Translations under genes and position numbers: made by a program
The notes under the pieces: model-generated
Seen by the model: the letters and a program-made list of their open reading frames with translations, nothing else
Database searches by the model: none
Told to the model about the DNA's origin: nothing
Shown: piece after piece, positions 1 to 6,063 of the stretch
Layout of the letters: every line of letters begins with the position of its first letter
How positions within the stretch are numbered: the first letter of the stretch is position 1
Origin: CSSED10-109M sp964349455
GTDB lineage: Bacteria; Bacillota_I; Bacilli_A; RF39; UBA660
Direction of reading: 5' to 3'
DNA length: 9,813 nucleotides
Assembly: GCA_964349455.1 (NCBI GenBank)
Contig: CAYGGG010000032.1
Span: 1-9,813 of the forward strand

Positions 1-245
1 ATACCAAACCACTTTACTACCGTTTAATTATTGTTTTCTTAATGTAATTATTTATAAACTAAATTTCAACGATTTTTTTTATAAACTCAAAAAAGTTAAA
101 GCAAAATAGGTGGGGAAACAGGAAAATTTAGGTTGTCGATTCAAAAAGTTTATTTCCTTTAATTATAAACCTTAATGGTTATGAACACTTACCATTTACC
201 ACTAAATTCCGCTACTTTTTAATCAAAATAAGATTAAGAATCCTA

Positions 246-1160
246 TTATTTCACAAATTTTTTTAAAAACTTTTTATCATCATTTACCATTGTTTTAGTC
301 ATTACATTTTGTGAAATAACTTTTTCTACTGGGAAGAAAAAATCACTATTTAACAACTCATTTAACATTCTAACAGTATCTTCATGCTGACTATTCAATA
401 TTTGCCAAAGATTATTTGATAACTGCCTTAATTTATACAAATAATTAGAATAACTATTAGCATCATATACGTGCTCTGAAATAATCATATCTAGAAATAA
501 AGCTTCTGCCTCTAAAACCAGTTTAGCGTATTCATTATTGACACAAGGGATTTCTCGATATTGATTAGTTTCACGAGCATAAAATTGATATCCATCTTCT
601 TGTTCTACTTTCTTTATTGTAATTGGACTATAAGATTTTATACAATCTACATTAAATAAAAGTAACGTATTGCAGCCCCAAGTACCAAATTCCCCACAAT
701 TATTTGTTCTGTCGGTGTTTGCTATCATTCTTTCAGGAAGACAACTCAAGTCAACATAAAAACCATCATAGTCTTCAGATAAACTTTCATAATTAATAGC
801 ATACTTATTTTTTAAAATTTCAAAGTCATAAAAATTAATTTCATGGTGAAGAGAATGATAAATAGTACTTAATCTTTTAACATCTTCCTCAGATTGAATA
901 AAACAAATTTTTGCATCTTCTTTTAAAAGCAAAAGAGTCGCATTAGAAAAATCTACATCTACCCTACGTTCTGGGTTCGCTTGCAAAAGATTTAACCAAT
1001 CACAAACGTTACCGCATTCACCATAATACTTTGAAGCCCATAAGCCCCCACTAGGTTTAAAATCATAATTGTTTTCAGGTCTTTGAACAGAAAATAGTAA
1101 TTCCTTTTGAATTTGATTAGTACCTGTTGTAATAAAACAATTATTCAATAAATCTTGCAT
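246..1160 (-). CDS. Hypothetical protein (304 aa) with KPSGGLWAS and CNTLLLFN motifs
   Basis: I do not recognise a named family with certainty, so no function is assigned. The protein is soluble, with no signal peptide or membrane helix. Three blocks look like conserved cores: KPSGGLWAS at residues 35-43, YDGFYVD at 131-137, and GTWGCNTLLLFNVDCIKSY at 159-177. From memory, the order KPxGGLWxS, then an acidic DYDG segment, then a 'W-x-C/V-N/D-[ST]-L-L-L-F-N-x-D' strand recurs in uncharacterised bacterial and phage proteins. I cannot tie it to a catalysed reaction. The C-terminal third (about 205-304) looks helical and ends in a basic tail. The ATG is supported by AGGGGTG (1166-1172) five bases upstream and a plausible promoter at 1183-1211. 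The gene stands alone: both flanks are intergenic, and the ankyrin gene upstream ends 219 bases away. Confidence 0.8.
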   Translation of the reverse strand: MQDLLNNCFITTGTNQIQKELLFSVQRPENNYDFKPSGGLWASKYYGECGNVCDWLNLLQANPERRVDVDFSNATLLLLKEDAKICFIQSEEDVKRLSTIYHSLHHEINFYDFEILKNKYAINYESLSEDYDGFYVDLSCLPERMIANTDRTNNCGEFGTWGCNTLLLFNVDCIKSYSPITIKKVEQEDGYQFYARETNQYREIPCVNNEYAKLVLEAEALFLDMIISEHVYDANSYSNYLYKLRQLSNNLWQILNSQHEDTVRMLNELLNSDFFFPVEKVISQNVMTKTMVNDDKKFLKKFVK

Positions 1161-1182
1161 AAGAACACCCCTATGAGCAGAT

Positions 1183-1211
1183 AGTCTAACACACTATTTT
1201 TATTAAATCAA
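1183..1211 (-). promoter_or_regulatory. Candidate sigma-A promoter of the 304-aa hypothetical gene
   Basis: Read on the minus strand, TTGATT (1206-1211) and TAGACT (1183-1188) are separated by exactly 17 bases, and the predicted start point lies just ahead of the AGGGGTG ribosome binding site at 1166-1172. The -35 matches consensus at 4 of 6 positions and the -10 at 4 of 6, so this is only a moderate promoter. Confidence 0.4.
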
Positions 1212-1259
1212 GTTTTATCACATTAATTATATATATCAAATAAAGCTTATTATTTCTAA

Positions 1260-1319
1260 TAGAACAAGCCCTAAACTAGATTTAAATATTAAAAGAAAAG
1301 CATGTGGGCTTTTGTTCTA
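1260..1319. repeat. Imperfect long inverted repeat (AGAACAAGCCC / GGGCTTTTGTTCT)
   Basis: AGAACAAGCCC at 1261-1271 is complementary to GGGC(TT)TTGTTCT at 1306-1318. The right arm carries two extra T bases as a bulge, and one additional T-A pair lies outside. The intervening loop is about 34 bases. It lies in the gap between the ankyrin gene and the 304-aa gene. The right arm overlaps the short hairpin at 1296-1313, so the two structures exclude each other in RNA. Confidence 0.5.
1296..1313 (-). terminator. Weak candidate terminator downstream of the ankyrin gene
   Basis: On the minus strand AAAAGC and GCTTTT form a 6-bp stem around a CCACAT loop, followed by CTTTT and then AT-rich sequence. 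It lies 66 bases past the ankyrin gene stop. The stem is AT-rich and the U tract is short, so it would be a poor terminator alone. It sits inside a larger imperfect inverted repeat (1260-1319) that would compete with it. Confidence 0.35.
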
Positions 1320-1379
1320 ACGGTTGGAAAAACAGAATTAAACCCCCTTGATAAAAAGAAATAAAATATTTTTAGATTT

Positions 1380-2549
1380 TTATTTCTCTATTTCCTCATT
1401 AACCTTATTCTTAATTAATGCTTTTATTTCCTTGTTTTGCAAAAAATCTATATATCCAAAAACTGTTCTCCCCTTTGAATCCCTTAAATTTAAATTTACC
1501 TTGTTTTCTAACAAAAATTTTATCATTTTATCATTTTCCCAACAAATTGCATGCATTAAGACATTCATTCCTTCTTTATCTTGGAAATTAATATTGCCCC
1601 CTTTTTCAACTATTGTTCTCGCATTGAATATGTTGTTATATTTAGCAAGTAGCATTAAGGGTGTCGTCCTATCTTGAAACACCATATCAGAAATGCCCTC
1701 CTCTTCTATCATTCTATATAGTTCTTTTTCTTCACCCCCATCTAATAATTTTTTTATCTTGACTTTTATCTTTTTCAAATATAAGTCTTTTTTACCTTCA
1801 TCATTATTTTTGCGGTTTTTCATTTTTTCTCTAATTTCAGATGCCACAAAAATGTATACAATTATTACCATTACTACTAAAATAACCATTCCTGAATAAA
1901 TATGTCCTGAATAAATATGTACTATTATCGGTATTACCAAACTCATAGCAATTTCAGCAACGATTGTTTTTACTCTTGTTTCTTCATGGGTTTCATCTTT
2001 TTGCTTTTCCAATTTATTAATTATTTCAGTTAGCATTATCAAAAATAAAATTCCAAAAAACCATATTAAATAGATTGTATTACCATATGCTTCTTCTTTC
2101 ATAATATCTCCAAAAACAAACACACTAAGCAATACTATGCTAATAAAGAAAAAAATATCGCTAAAATGTGTTATTTTCATTTTTTCTTTTTTCTCCTCAA
2201 TAGTTGTTTCAGTATCTAAAACAATTTCACTTTTTTTGCTTACTTTTTCTAATAGCGAATCTAAGAAGCTTTTTATTTGCATTTTGGAACTCTTAAAAGT
2301 AGTTGCCGGAACTAGCCATTTAATTTTTAGCAAATGTTTTCCTTCTTCATTTTCTTCAAATCGCACTTCTACTCTTATTTTTGCTTCTGATGAAAAAAAT
2401 TTTAATACTTTTACTCTATGAATGAATATTAAATCCATCCGTTCTAAAGTTATTTTTTCAAATTCACAATTCATTTCTCTTACAACACTTAATAAAGATC
2501 TATAACAAATTCCTTTTTCCTCGCTAGTTAACCATTTTTCTTTTTCCAC
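1380..2549 (-). CDS. Membrane protein with four TM helices and C-terminal ankyrin repeats
   Basis: The 389-aa product has three parts. Residues 1-125 form a charged, probably cytoplasmic domain I do not recognise. Four hydrophobic helices follow at about 131-150, 158-178, 196-213 and 219-237. A lysine-rich linker (about 238-270) leads to ankyrin-like repeats from about 290 to 385, with DRTTPLMLLAKYNN, DKEGMNVLMHAICWENDKMIKFLLENKVNLN and DSKGRTVFGYIDFL as recognisable repeat starts. Ankyrin repeats bind proteins; the partner is not visible here. Translation starts at GTG (2547-2549), set by an excellent AAGGAGG (2554-2560) four bases upstream. A 15-bp direct duplication inside the third helix region gives the doubled pentapeptide HIYSG-HIYSG. 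The gene is monocistronic by spacing: pepE upstream ends 102 bases away and a TATAAT lies between. The role is unknown; the architecture (membrane anchor plus ankyrin) is well supported. Confidence 0.85.
   Translation of the reverse strand: MEKEKWLTSEEKGICYRSLLSVVREMNCEFEKITLERMDLIFIHRVKVLKFFSSEAKIRVEVRFEENEEGKHLLKIKWLVPATTFKSSKMQIKSFLDSLLEKVSKKSEIVLDTETTIEEKKEKMKITHFSDIFFFISIVLLSVFVFGDIMKEEAYGNTIYLIWFFGILFLIMLTEIINKLEKQKDETHEETRVKTIVAEIAMSLVIPIIVHIYSGHIYSGMVILVVMVIIVYIFVASEIREKMKNRKNNDEGKKDLYLKKIKVKIKKLLDGGEEKELYRMIEEEGISDMVFQDRTTPLMLLAKYNNIFNARTIVEKGGNINFQDKEGMNVLMHAICWENDKMIKFLLENKVNLNLRDSKGRTVFGYIDFLQNKEIKALIKNKVNEEIEK
1891..1920. repeat. Perfect 15-bp tandem duplication inside the ankyrin membrane protein gene
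   Basis: CCTGAATAAATATGT occurs twice back to back (1891-1905 and 1906-1920) with no mismatch. The unit is a multiple of three, so the frame is kept and the protein gains a repeated five-residue unit (HIYSG) at the junction between membrane helices 3 and 4. The absence of any difference between the copies suggests a recent replication-slippage event. Confidence 0.9.
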
Positions 2550-2609
2550 TGTTCCTCCTTATCTTTTTAACTTAATTACAAGCGACTTTTTTTTGATTCA
2601 TTTACTTCT

Positions 2610-2615
2610 ATTATA
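2610..2615 (-). promoter_or_regulatory. Consensus -10 box upstream of the ankyrin membrane protein gene
   Basis: A perfect TATAAT lies on the minus strand, about 60 bases ahead of the GTG start. No convincing -35 sits 16-18 bases upstream; TTGTTT occurs at only 14 bases. The transcript would have a leader of roughly 50-55 bases that ends in the AAGGAGG site. Confidence 0.45.
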
Positions 2616-2651
2616 TTAACTAAATAATAAAACAAGATGATTTCCAAACTT

Positions 2652-3296
2652 TCACTTTTTTTTAATATTTTCTTTACTATTGTCAATAATTTCTACTTTT
2701 TCATCAGTAACAAGTGCTGATTGTTCTTCGGTTAAACTTATAATATCAAAACCGCTTCTTTCATACTTTTCTGAATTATTATCATGTTCTTTGGTTCTTC
2801 CTTCTGATCCATAATGACATGATAATGATTTACCATTGATAACATCAAAACCACTTGTATCTAAATCAGGCCACCGGTTTTCATCGTTTGAACAAATATT
2901 ACACGTTTGAATATCTTTACCAAAAATAATTGCTCCAGCACTTCCACCAAAAACGATTCCCCCATTTTTAATAAATTCTTCAATTTTACGATACCCCTCA
3001 GATTGTTTTAAATAATTTAATAATTTATAAGTATTTCCACCACCAATAAATAATGAATTATAGTCATTTAAATTAATATTATTAAATTGATTGGCATTTG
3101 TTATCATTTTAAATTTATCAATTTTGTATGGCAAAAGTTCTCCTTTTAACCATTCTAAACATCCGTCATAATCTCTACTTCCCCATGCTAGTGGTATATA
3201 TAAAACTGGTTTATTTTTATCGATAATTTCTGCATACTTCTCATAACTTTTTGATACTTGCATTCCAGAACCACCACCACTCAATATTAAATACAT
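2652..3296 (-). CDS. pepE: Peptidase S51, dipeptidase E-like (PepE, alpha-aspartyl dipeptidase)
   Basis: This 214-aa cytoplasmic protein matches the S51 family, in which PepE cleaves dipeptides with an N-terminal Asp; cyanophycinases are relatives. Landmarks are a GGG turn near the N-terminus (residues 7-9), LFIGGGNTYKLL at 82-93 (the GGGNT signature), and GGSAGA at 117-122 with the nucleophile Ser119 at a sharp strand-helix turn. His161 is in SLSCHYG (157-163), and LTEEQSALV at 188-196 supplies an acidic residue, Glu190 or Glu191. By family analogy these form a Ser-His-Glu triad, an unusual catalytic set for a serine peptidase. The length is close to, slightly below, that of enterobacterial PepE. 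The ATG is preceded by AAGGAG (complement at 3305-3310). It ends in TGA after a run of lysines. It is divergent from the PerR-like gene with a shared 221-base upstream region. Natural substrate remains inferred. Confidence 0.85.
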   Translation of the reverse strand: MYLILSGGGSGMQVSKSYEKYAEIIDKNKPVLYIPLAWGSRDYDGCLEWLKGELLPYKIDKFKMITNANQFNNINLNDYNSLFIGGGNTYKLLNYLKQSEGYRKIEEFIKNGGIVFGGSAGAIIFGKDIQTCNICSNDENRWPDLDTSGFDVINGKSLSCHYGSEGRTKEHDNNSEKYERSGFDIISLTEEQSALVTDEKVEIIDNSKENIKKK

Positions 3297-3316
3297 AATC
3301 CCATCTCCTTATATTT

Positions 3317-3348
3317 ATTATATATTATTTTAAGAAAAAATAAAACAA
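3317..3348 (-). promoter_or_regulatory. Tentative promoter of pepE
   Basis: On the minus strand TTGTTT (3343-3348) is followed after 18 bases by TATATA (3319-3324), with an overlapping TATAAT at 3317-3322 (spacing 20). The -10 region lies very close to the ribosome binding site, so the leader would be only about ten bases. The region is so AT-rich that chance matches are likely. Confidence 0.3.
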
Positions 3349-3481
3349 AAAGCGATTTCTTTTGGAAACTTCATTTATATTGATCAGAAAAATAGAATTT
3401 AAATTTTAGATACTTATTTCTCCTGTATTTCCAATGTTTTTATTTATTGTGGAATCAATGAGGTGTTTCTCTCGTTTGCTC

Positions 3482-3510
3482 TTGACAAATAGTAATCGTT
3501 CCTATATAAT
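3482..3510 (+). promoter_or_regulatory. Perfect consensus sigma-A promoter of the PerR-like gene
   Basis: TTGACA (3482-3487) and TATAAT (3505-3510) both match consensus at all six positions and are separated by the ideal 17 bases. The expected start point is around 3516-3518, while the gene's ATG is at 3518-3520. The promoter lies inside a longer open frame that begins at 3434, which argues that the N-terminal 28 codons of that frame are not translated. Confidence 0.9.
3489..3505. promoter_or_regulatory. Candidate Fur/PerR/Zur-type operator in the promoter spacer
   Basis: The 8-1-8 imperfect dyad ATAGTAATCGTTCCTAT fills the -35/-10 spacer, with 6 of 8 positions symmetric. Fur-family regulators bind 7-1-7 dyads of the TnATAATnATTATnA type and commonly repress their own genes from this position. 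The left half, TAGTAAT, fits the Zur half-site (TCGTAAT, 6 of 7) slightly better than the PerR one (TTATAAT, 5 of 7). The right half is degenerate. Assignment as an autoregulatory site is an inference. Confidence 0.4.
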
Positions 3511-3517
3511 AATAGAT

Positions 3518-3970
3518 ATGAATTACAATAATAATGAAATAGAAAAAATTACCCAAAAGCTAAAACAAGCTAATTTAAAAATCACTCCGCAAAGAGTGGC
3601 TATTTTAGAAGAGCTTATCGATAATTATGATCATCCGACAGCTGATGCTATTTATCAAAAAATCAAACCAAAACTGCCCAACATTTCTTTTGATACCGTT
3701 AATCGGACTTTAATTGTCTTCGCCCAAACCGGCGTTATCAAAACCGCCGAAGACCTAGGCGGAGCAAAAAGATATGACCCAATGACAGAACCACATCATC
3801 ATTTTCATTGTGTAAGGTGTAATAAAATCATTGATTTTACAAACGAGGAATACAATAAAATTAAATTGCCAGAAAGCATCACAAATAAACACCAAGTATT
3901 GGGGCAGAAAATAGTTTTAGATGGAATTTGCCAAAATTGTAATAATAAGAGATATCAAGAACAAAAATAA
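3518..3970 (+). CDS. Fur-family transcriptional repressor, PerR-like
   Basis: This 150-aa regulator has the Fur-family layout: a winged helix (about 1-85, with KITPQRVAIL at 21-30 and the recognition region NISFDTVNRTL at 55-65) and a C-terminal dimerisation/metal domain. Two CxxC pairs (Cys98/Cys101 and Cys138/Cys141) should hold structural zinc. All five positions that bind the regulatory metal in Bacillus PerR align: His39, Asp87, His93, His95 and Asp106. Asp at the last position (IIDF) rather than Glu is typical of PerR, so peroxide sensing through Fe-catalysed His oxidation is plausible; Fur or Zur function cannot be excluded. I place the start at ATG 3518 because the frame's upstream extension runs through a perfect promoter and because homologues begin near here. 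There is no Shine-Dalgarno and the predicted transcript starts within about two bases of the ATG, so it is probably leaderless. The QueD-like gene follows after 23 bases. Confidence 0.88.
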   Translation: MNYNNNEIEKITQKLKQANLKITPQRVAILEELIDNYDHPTADAIYQKIKPKLPNISFDTVNRTLIVFAQTGVIKTAEDLGGAKRYDPMTEPHHHFHCVRCNKIIDFTNEEYNKIKLPESITNKHQVLGQKIVLDGICQNCNNKRYQEQK

Positions 3971-3993
3971 TTAATTGAGAGGAGGTGAAAATT

Positions 3994-4485
3994 ATGGCAA
4001 ACGGTAAATACAGATCAATTGTCAAATTGGATTTTCAATATGCACACAGGTTTATGAACTATCCAGGAGAAGCAAGCTACCTTCATGGACACTCAGGATT
4101 ACTAACGATTGAAATTGAGGGAGAATTAAATGAACACAATTATGCTTACCCAGTAAAAGAGGCACAAAAACTAGCATGGGCAGTAGCCGACAACTTCCAC
4201 CATGGAACAATTTTTCAAGAAGGCGATCCCTTACTGGATTTAGTTTTACAAGGATATGAGAAAACAGGAATGAAAGGTACAACCGATAGATTTGGCGTTC
4301 CTGCAAAAGCTCTTAACCATGAGTTAGTAAAATCATTTCCTGAAAGCAGAGTATCTGTCAGTACAGGGCCTTCTACTTGCGAATGGTTCTGCAATGTATT
4401 CTATGAATTATTGAAAGACAAGCTGAATATAAAAAGAATAGAATTCCGTTCTTCTTCATTGAACTGTGCATCAAAAGAATTTTAA
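3994..4485 (+). CDS. 6-pyruvoyl-tetrahydropterin synthase / QueD-fold protein with non-canonical active site
   Basis: QueD and PTPS enzymes convert dihydroneopterin triphosphate into pterins for queuosine/7-deazaguanine, biopterin or folate synthesis. This 163-aa protein has the T-fold zinc site: His18 (FQYAHRF, 14-20), His31 and His33 (YLHGHSG, 29-35), and a probable pterin-anchoring Glu130 (STCE, 127-130). The catalytic Cys four residues before HGH in Escherichia coli QueD is Ala27 here (Ser28 follows), and the PTPS-III Glu two residues before HGH is Tyr29. The usual Leu-Asp-His dyad region reads NFHHGTIF (67-74), with His69 where Asp is expected. Substrate and activity are therefore open. 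The ATG is chosen over the GTG at 3985 because AGGAGG (3980-3985) lies eight bases upstream of it. G+C is near 40% over 4021-4380, clearly above flanking genes. It is probably co-transcribed with the Fur-family gene and ends at a strong terminator. Confidence 0.82.
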   Translation: MANGKYRSIVKLDFQYAHRFMNYPGEASYLHGHSGLLTIEIEGELNEHNYAYPVKEAQKLAWAVADNFHHGTIFQEGDPLLDLVLQGYEKTGMKGTTDRFGVPAKALNHELVKSFPESRVSVSTGPSTCEWFCNVFYELLKDKLNIKRIEFRSSSLNCASKEF

Positions 4486-4489
4486 TCTT

Positions 4490-4529
4490 AAAAAAAATCA
4501 AGATAGCGCTCTGCTAACTTGTTTTTTTT
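4490..4529. terminator. Bidirectional rho-independent terminator between convergent operons
   Basis: A hairpin at 4499-4521 (CAAG-A-TAGC, loop GCTCT, GCTA-A-CTTG; eight pairs with one A-A mismatch) is followed on the plus strand by eight T (4522-4529). On the minus strand it is followed by A then eight T (complement of 4490-4497). It can end both the perR-like/queD-like transcript and, from the other side, the abiE transcript, whose stop is 68 bases away. Confidence 0.85.
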
Positions 4530-4596
4530 ATCACTAAATAAATTTGTTCTCTAAATAATTCGTTTTTTTAAATAACTACTTTTATACCGTAACCAA

Positions 4597-5430
4597 TTAT
4601 GTTTCTAATATTTCGATTAATTTTTCAATCGCTTTTATCGTATCATCATATTCTACTTTTGTAATATACTTAACTTTATTTCGAAACTCTTTCCACATTT
4701 TATTCATTTCAAGACTTTCTTTTAACTCTGATGCAATTAATTTAAATTCATCAATATCAAACTTTGTTTCTCTTTTAGTAAATGTATTTTTAATCGCTAA
4801 TATTAAATTGTCATGGTTTACTTTGTAAGACCCATTCATAAGAAAATAAATATCGCCAAAATCTTTCATTCGTGTGTTTAAGACACCACGACGAATAACC
4901 GTTTCAAATTTTTCTGCTAACACAGTTTCTAATGTATAAGCCATTATCGAAATTTTTTTATCACCAAAAATTGAATTATAGCTATACTTCATCTCCCTTG
5001 GAGTAATCACATCCCCTACTGTTAAATCAATGACTACATAGGTTCTATTGTTATCTAGCGTTGCTAAAATATTTAATTTAAACCCGTCATAATCATCATC
5101 CTGTCTGATCTTTTTAATATTATCTATTTCAAAAGATACACCATCATCTAATTGAATGCTTAATATCTCATTAAACATACCCCAGATCTTTTCCTCAGAA
5201 ACAGGAATCCCTTTTAAAGTAGCATCCATATCTCTAGTGGTTCTTTCATCAACACCAATGATAGAGCTTAATAATAACCCACCTTTTAATATGATTTGAC
5301 CTTTATAAATACTTAGTGATATTCTTTCAAGAATTCTCTCAAAATAAAACATTTGGAATAATCTTTGCGAACTATCGCTATCGCCTAACGATTTTTTAGA
5401 AATAAGAGCTTTTAATTTATCAGCATTCAT
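4597..5430 (-). CDS. abiEii: AbiEii nucleotidyltransferase toxin (type IV toxin-antitoxin)
   Basis: This 277-aa protein has the AbiEii/DUF1814 nucleotidyltransferase pattern. The fold's first motif is LKGGLLL (48-54), followed by TTRDMDATL (64-72), giving the metal-binding Asp67-x-Asp69. A third acidic strand is VIDLTVGD (133-140). The family C-terminal motif runs from LAEKFETVIRRG (171-182) to NTRMKDFGDIYFL (185-197), with Lys174, Lys189, Asp190 and Asp193. Characterised relatives act in phage abortive infection; related toxins modify tRNA 3' ends or otherwise transfer nucleotides, with GTP specificity shown for streptococcal AbiEii. All motifs look intact, so the protein is probably active. 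Its ATG overlaps the abiEi stop by one base (TAATG), implying translational coupling, which matches the usual antitoxin-first order. There is no obvious independent ribosome binding site. Confidence 0.9.
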   Translation of the reverse strand: MNADKLKALISKKSLGDSDSSQRLFQMFYFERILERISLSIYKGQIILKGGLLLSSIIGVDERTTRDMDATLKGIPVSEEKIWGMFNEILSIQLDDGVSFEIDNIKKIRQDDDYDGFKLNILATLDNNRTYVVIDLTVGDVITPREMKYSYNSIFGDKKISIMAYTLETVLAEKFETVIRRGVLNTRMKDFGDIYFLMNGSYKVNHDNLILAIKNTFTKRETKFDIDEFKLIASELKESLEMNKMWKEFRNKVKYITKVEYDDTIKAIEKLIEILET

Positions 5431-6023
5431 TAAATTAGAATCTCCATATACTCTCTAACTTTTTTATCAATCTTTAATTGTTTAGCATATCTCATTAGTT
5501 TATTTAAATCTTTAGCCTTTAATTTTGAATATCTTTGTAGTGCGCTAGTGAAAATTTCCGAGTCCATTTTGTTTTTGTGTTTAATAATATCACAAATAGT
5601 TCTTTCAACATCATAAACTCTAACTTTCATTCCAAATGGTGATTTCATTTCAATTAACCCTAAATCTAACAAATCTTTTTTAACATAATGAAGATTTACA
5701 TTTTTTTCTTTTTTATAACTGTTTCCAGCACTATACGGAACTGTAATATCATATACAGATGGATTTCTATCTGACAAATTATGAAAATAAAGTGCCGTGG
5801 CATCCGAAAAAACAGCCCTCTTACTTTTTGAAAGCATAATATAGAAATTATCAGAAAAACTATTTTTCAAAGCATAAAAACCTCTAGAAATTCTAATAAC
5901 TTTACCACCTTCAATCAAAGTTCTTAAATGATGTCTATTAATATTCTTCTTCGCAATTTCTTTAGCAGTAATATAACCACCATTATTCTTGATAACATCA
6001 ATAATTTTTGCATATTGATCCAC
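5430..6023 (-). CDS. abiEi: AbiEi antitoxin / autorepressor (type IV toxin-antitoxin)
   Basis: The 197-aa product has an N-terminal winged helix (about 1-50: GGYITAKEIAKKNI, RHHLRTLIEGGKVIRISRGFY) typical of the AbiEi_4 domain. The central and C-terminal domain has the family blocks SDATALYFHNLSDRNP (73-88), DITVPYSAG (92-100) and YDVERTICDII (137-147). In characterised systems AbiEi counteracts AbiEii without a stable complex and represses the operon by binding inverted repeats in its promoter. I choose GTG 6021-6023 as the start because AGAGGTGAT (complement 6028-6036) sits eight bases upstream of it. The frame also contains ATG 6066-6068, but that lies upstream of the likely -10 box and within the operator. 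The stop codon shares one base with the abiEii ATG. Confidence 0.88.
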   Translation of the reverse strand: MDQYAKIIDVIKNNGGYITAKEIAKKNINRHHLRTLIEGGKVIRISRGFYALKNSFSDNFYIMLSKSKRAVFSDATALYFHNLSDRNPSVYDITVPYSAGNSYKKEKNVNLHYVKKDLLDLGLIEMKSPFGMKVRVYDVERTICDIIKHKNKMDSEIFTSALQRYSKLKAKDLNKLMRYAKQLKIDKKVREYMEILI

Positions 6024-6048
6024 ACCAATCACCTCTTTCCTTAAATTA

Positions 6049-6054
6049 ATTATA
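6049..6054 (-). promoter_or_regulatory. abiEi: -10 box of the abiE operon
   Basis: A consensus TATAAT lies on the minus strand. The predicted start point is near 6042, giving a leader of about 20 bases that contains the AGAGGTGAT site. No consensus -35 exists at 16-18 bases upstream; that position is occupied by the TGCGCA core of the inverted repeat, which fits control by a protein bound there. Confidence 0.6.
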
Positions 6055-6063
6055 TCATTATTT

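Noticed and set aside
174..196. Hairpin AATGGT/ACCATT as terminator of the 304-aa gene
   Set aside because: The stem is only six pairs with an 11-base loop, and no T run follows on either strand. I see nothing else supportable in 1-245.
1348..2421. Plus-strand open frames opposite the ankyrin gene (1348-1677, 1693-1899, 2137-2421)
   Set aside because: Their products are low-complexity Phe/Ser/Leu-rich sequence, as expected opposite a Lys/Glu-rich gene, and none has a ribosome binding site.
3434..3517. 28-codon N-terminal extension of the PerR-like protein (ATG at 3434)
   Set aside because: It has no Shine-Dalgarno, overlaps a perfect promoter, and Fur-family proteins start close to the residue encoded at 3518.
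3985..3993. GTG start for the QueD-like protein (three extra residues)
   Set aside because: The GTG overlaps the end of AGGAGG itself; the ATG at 3994 has correct spacing from the same site.
4052..4306. Minus-strand open frame inside the QueD-like gene
   Set aside because: It is antisense to a well-supported gene, with no start signal and no family resemblance.
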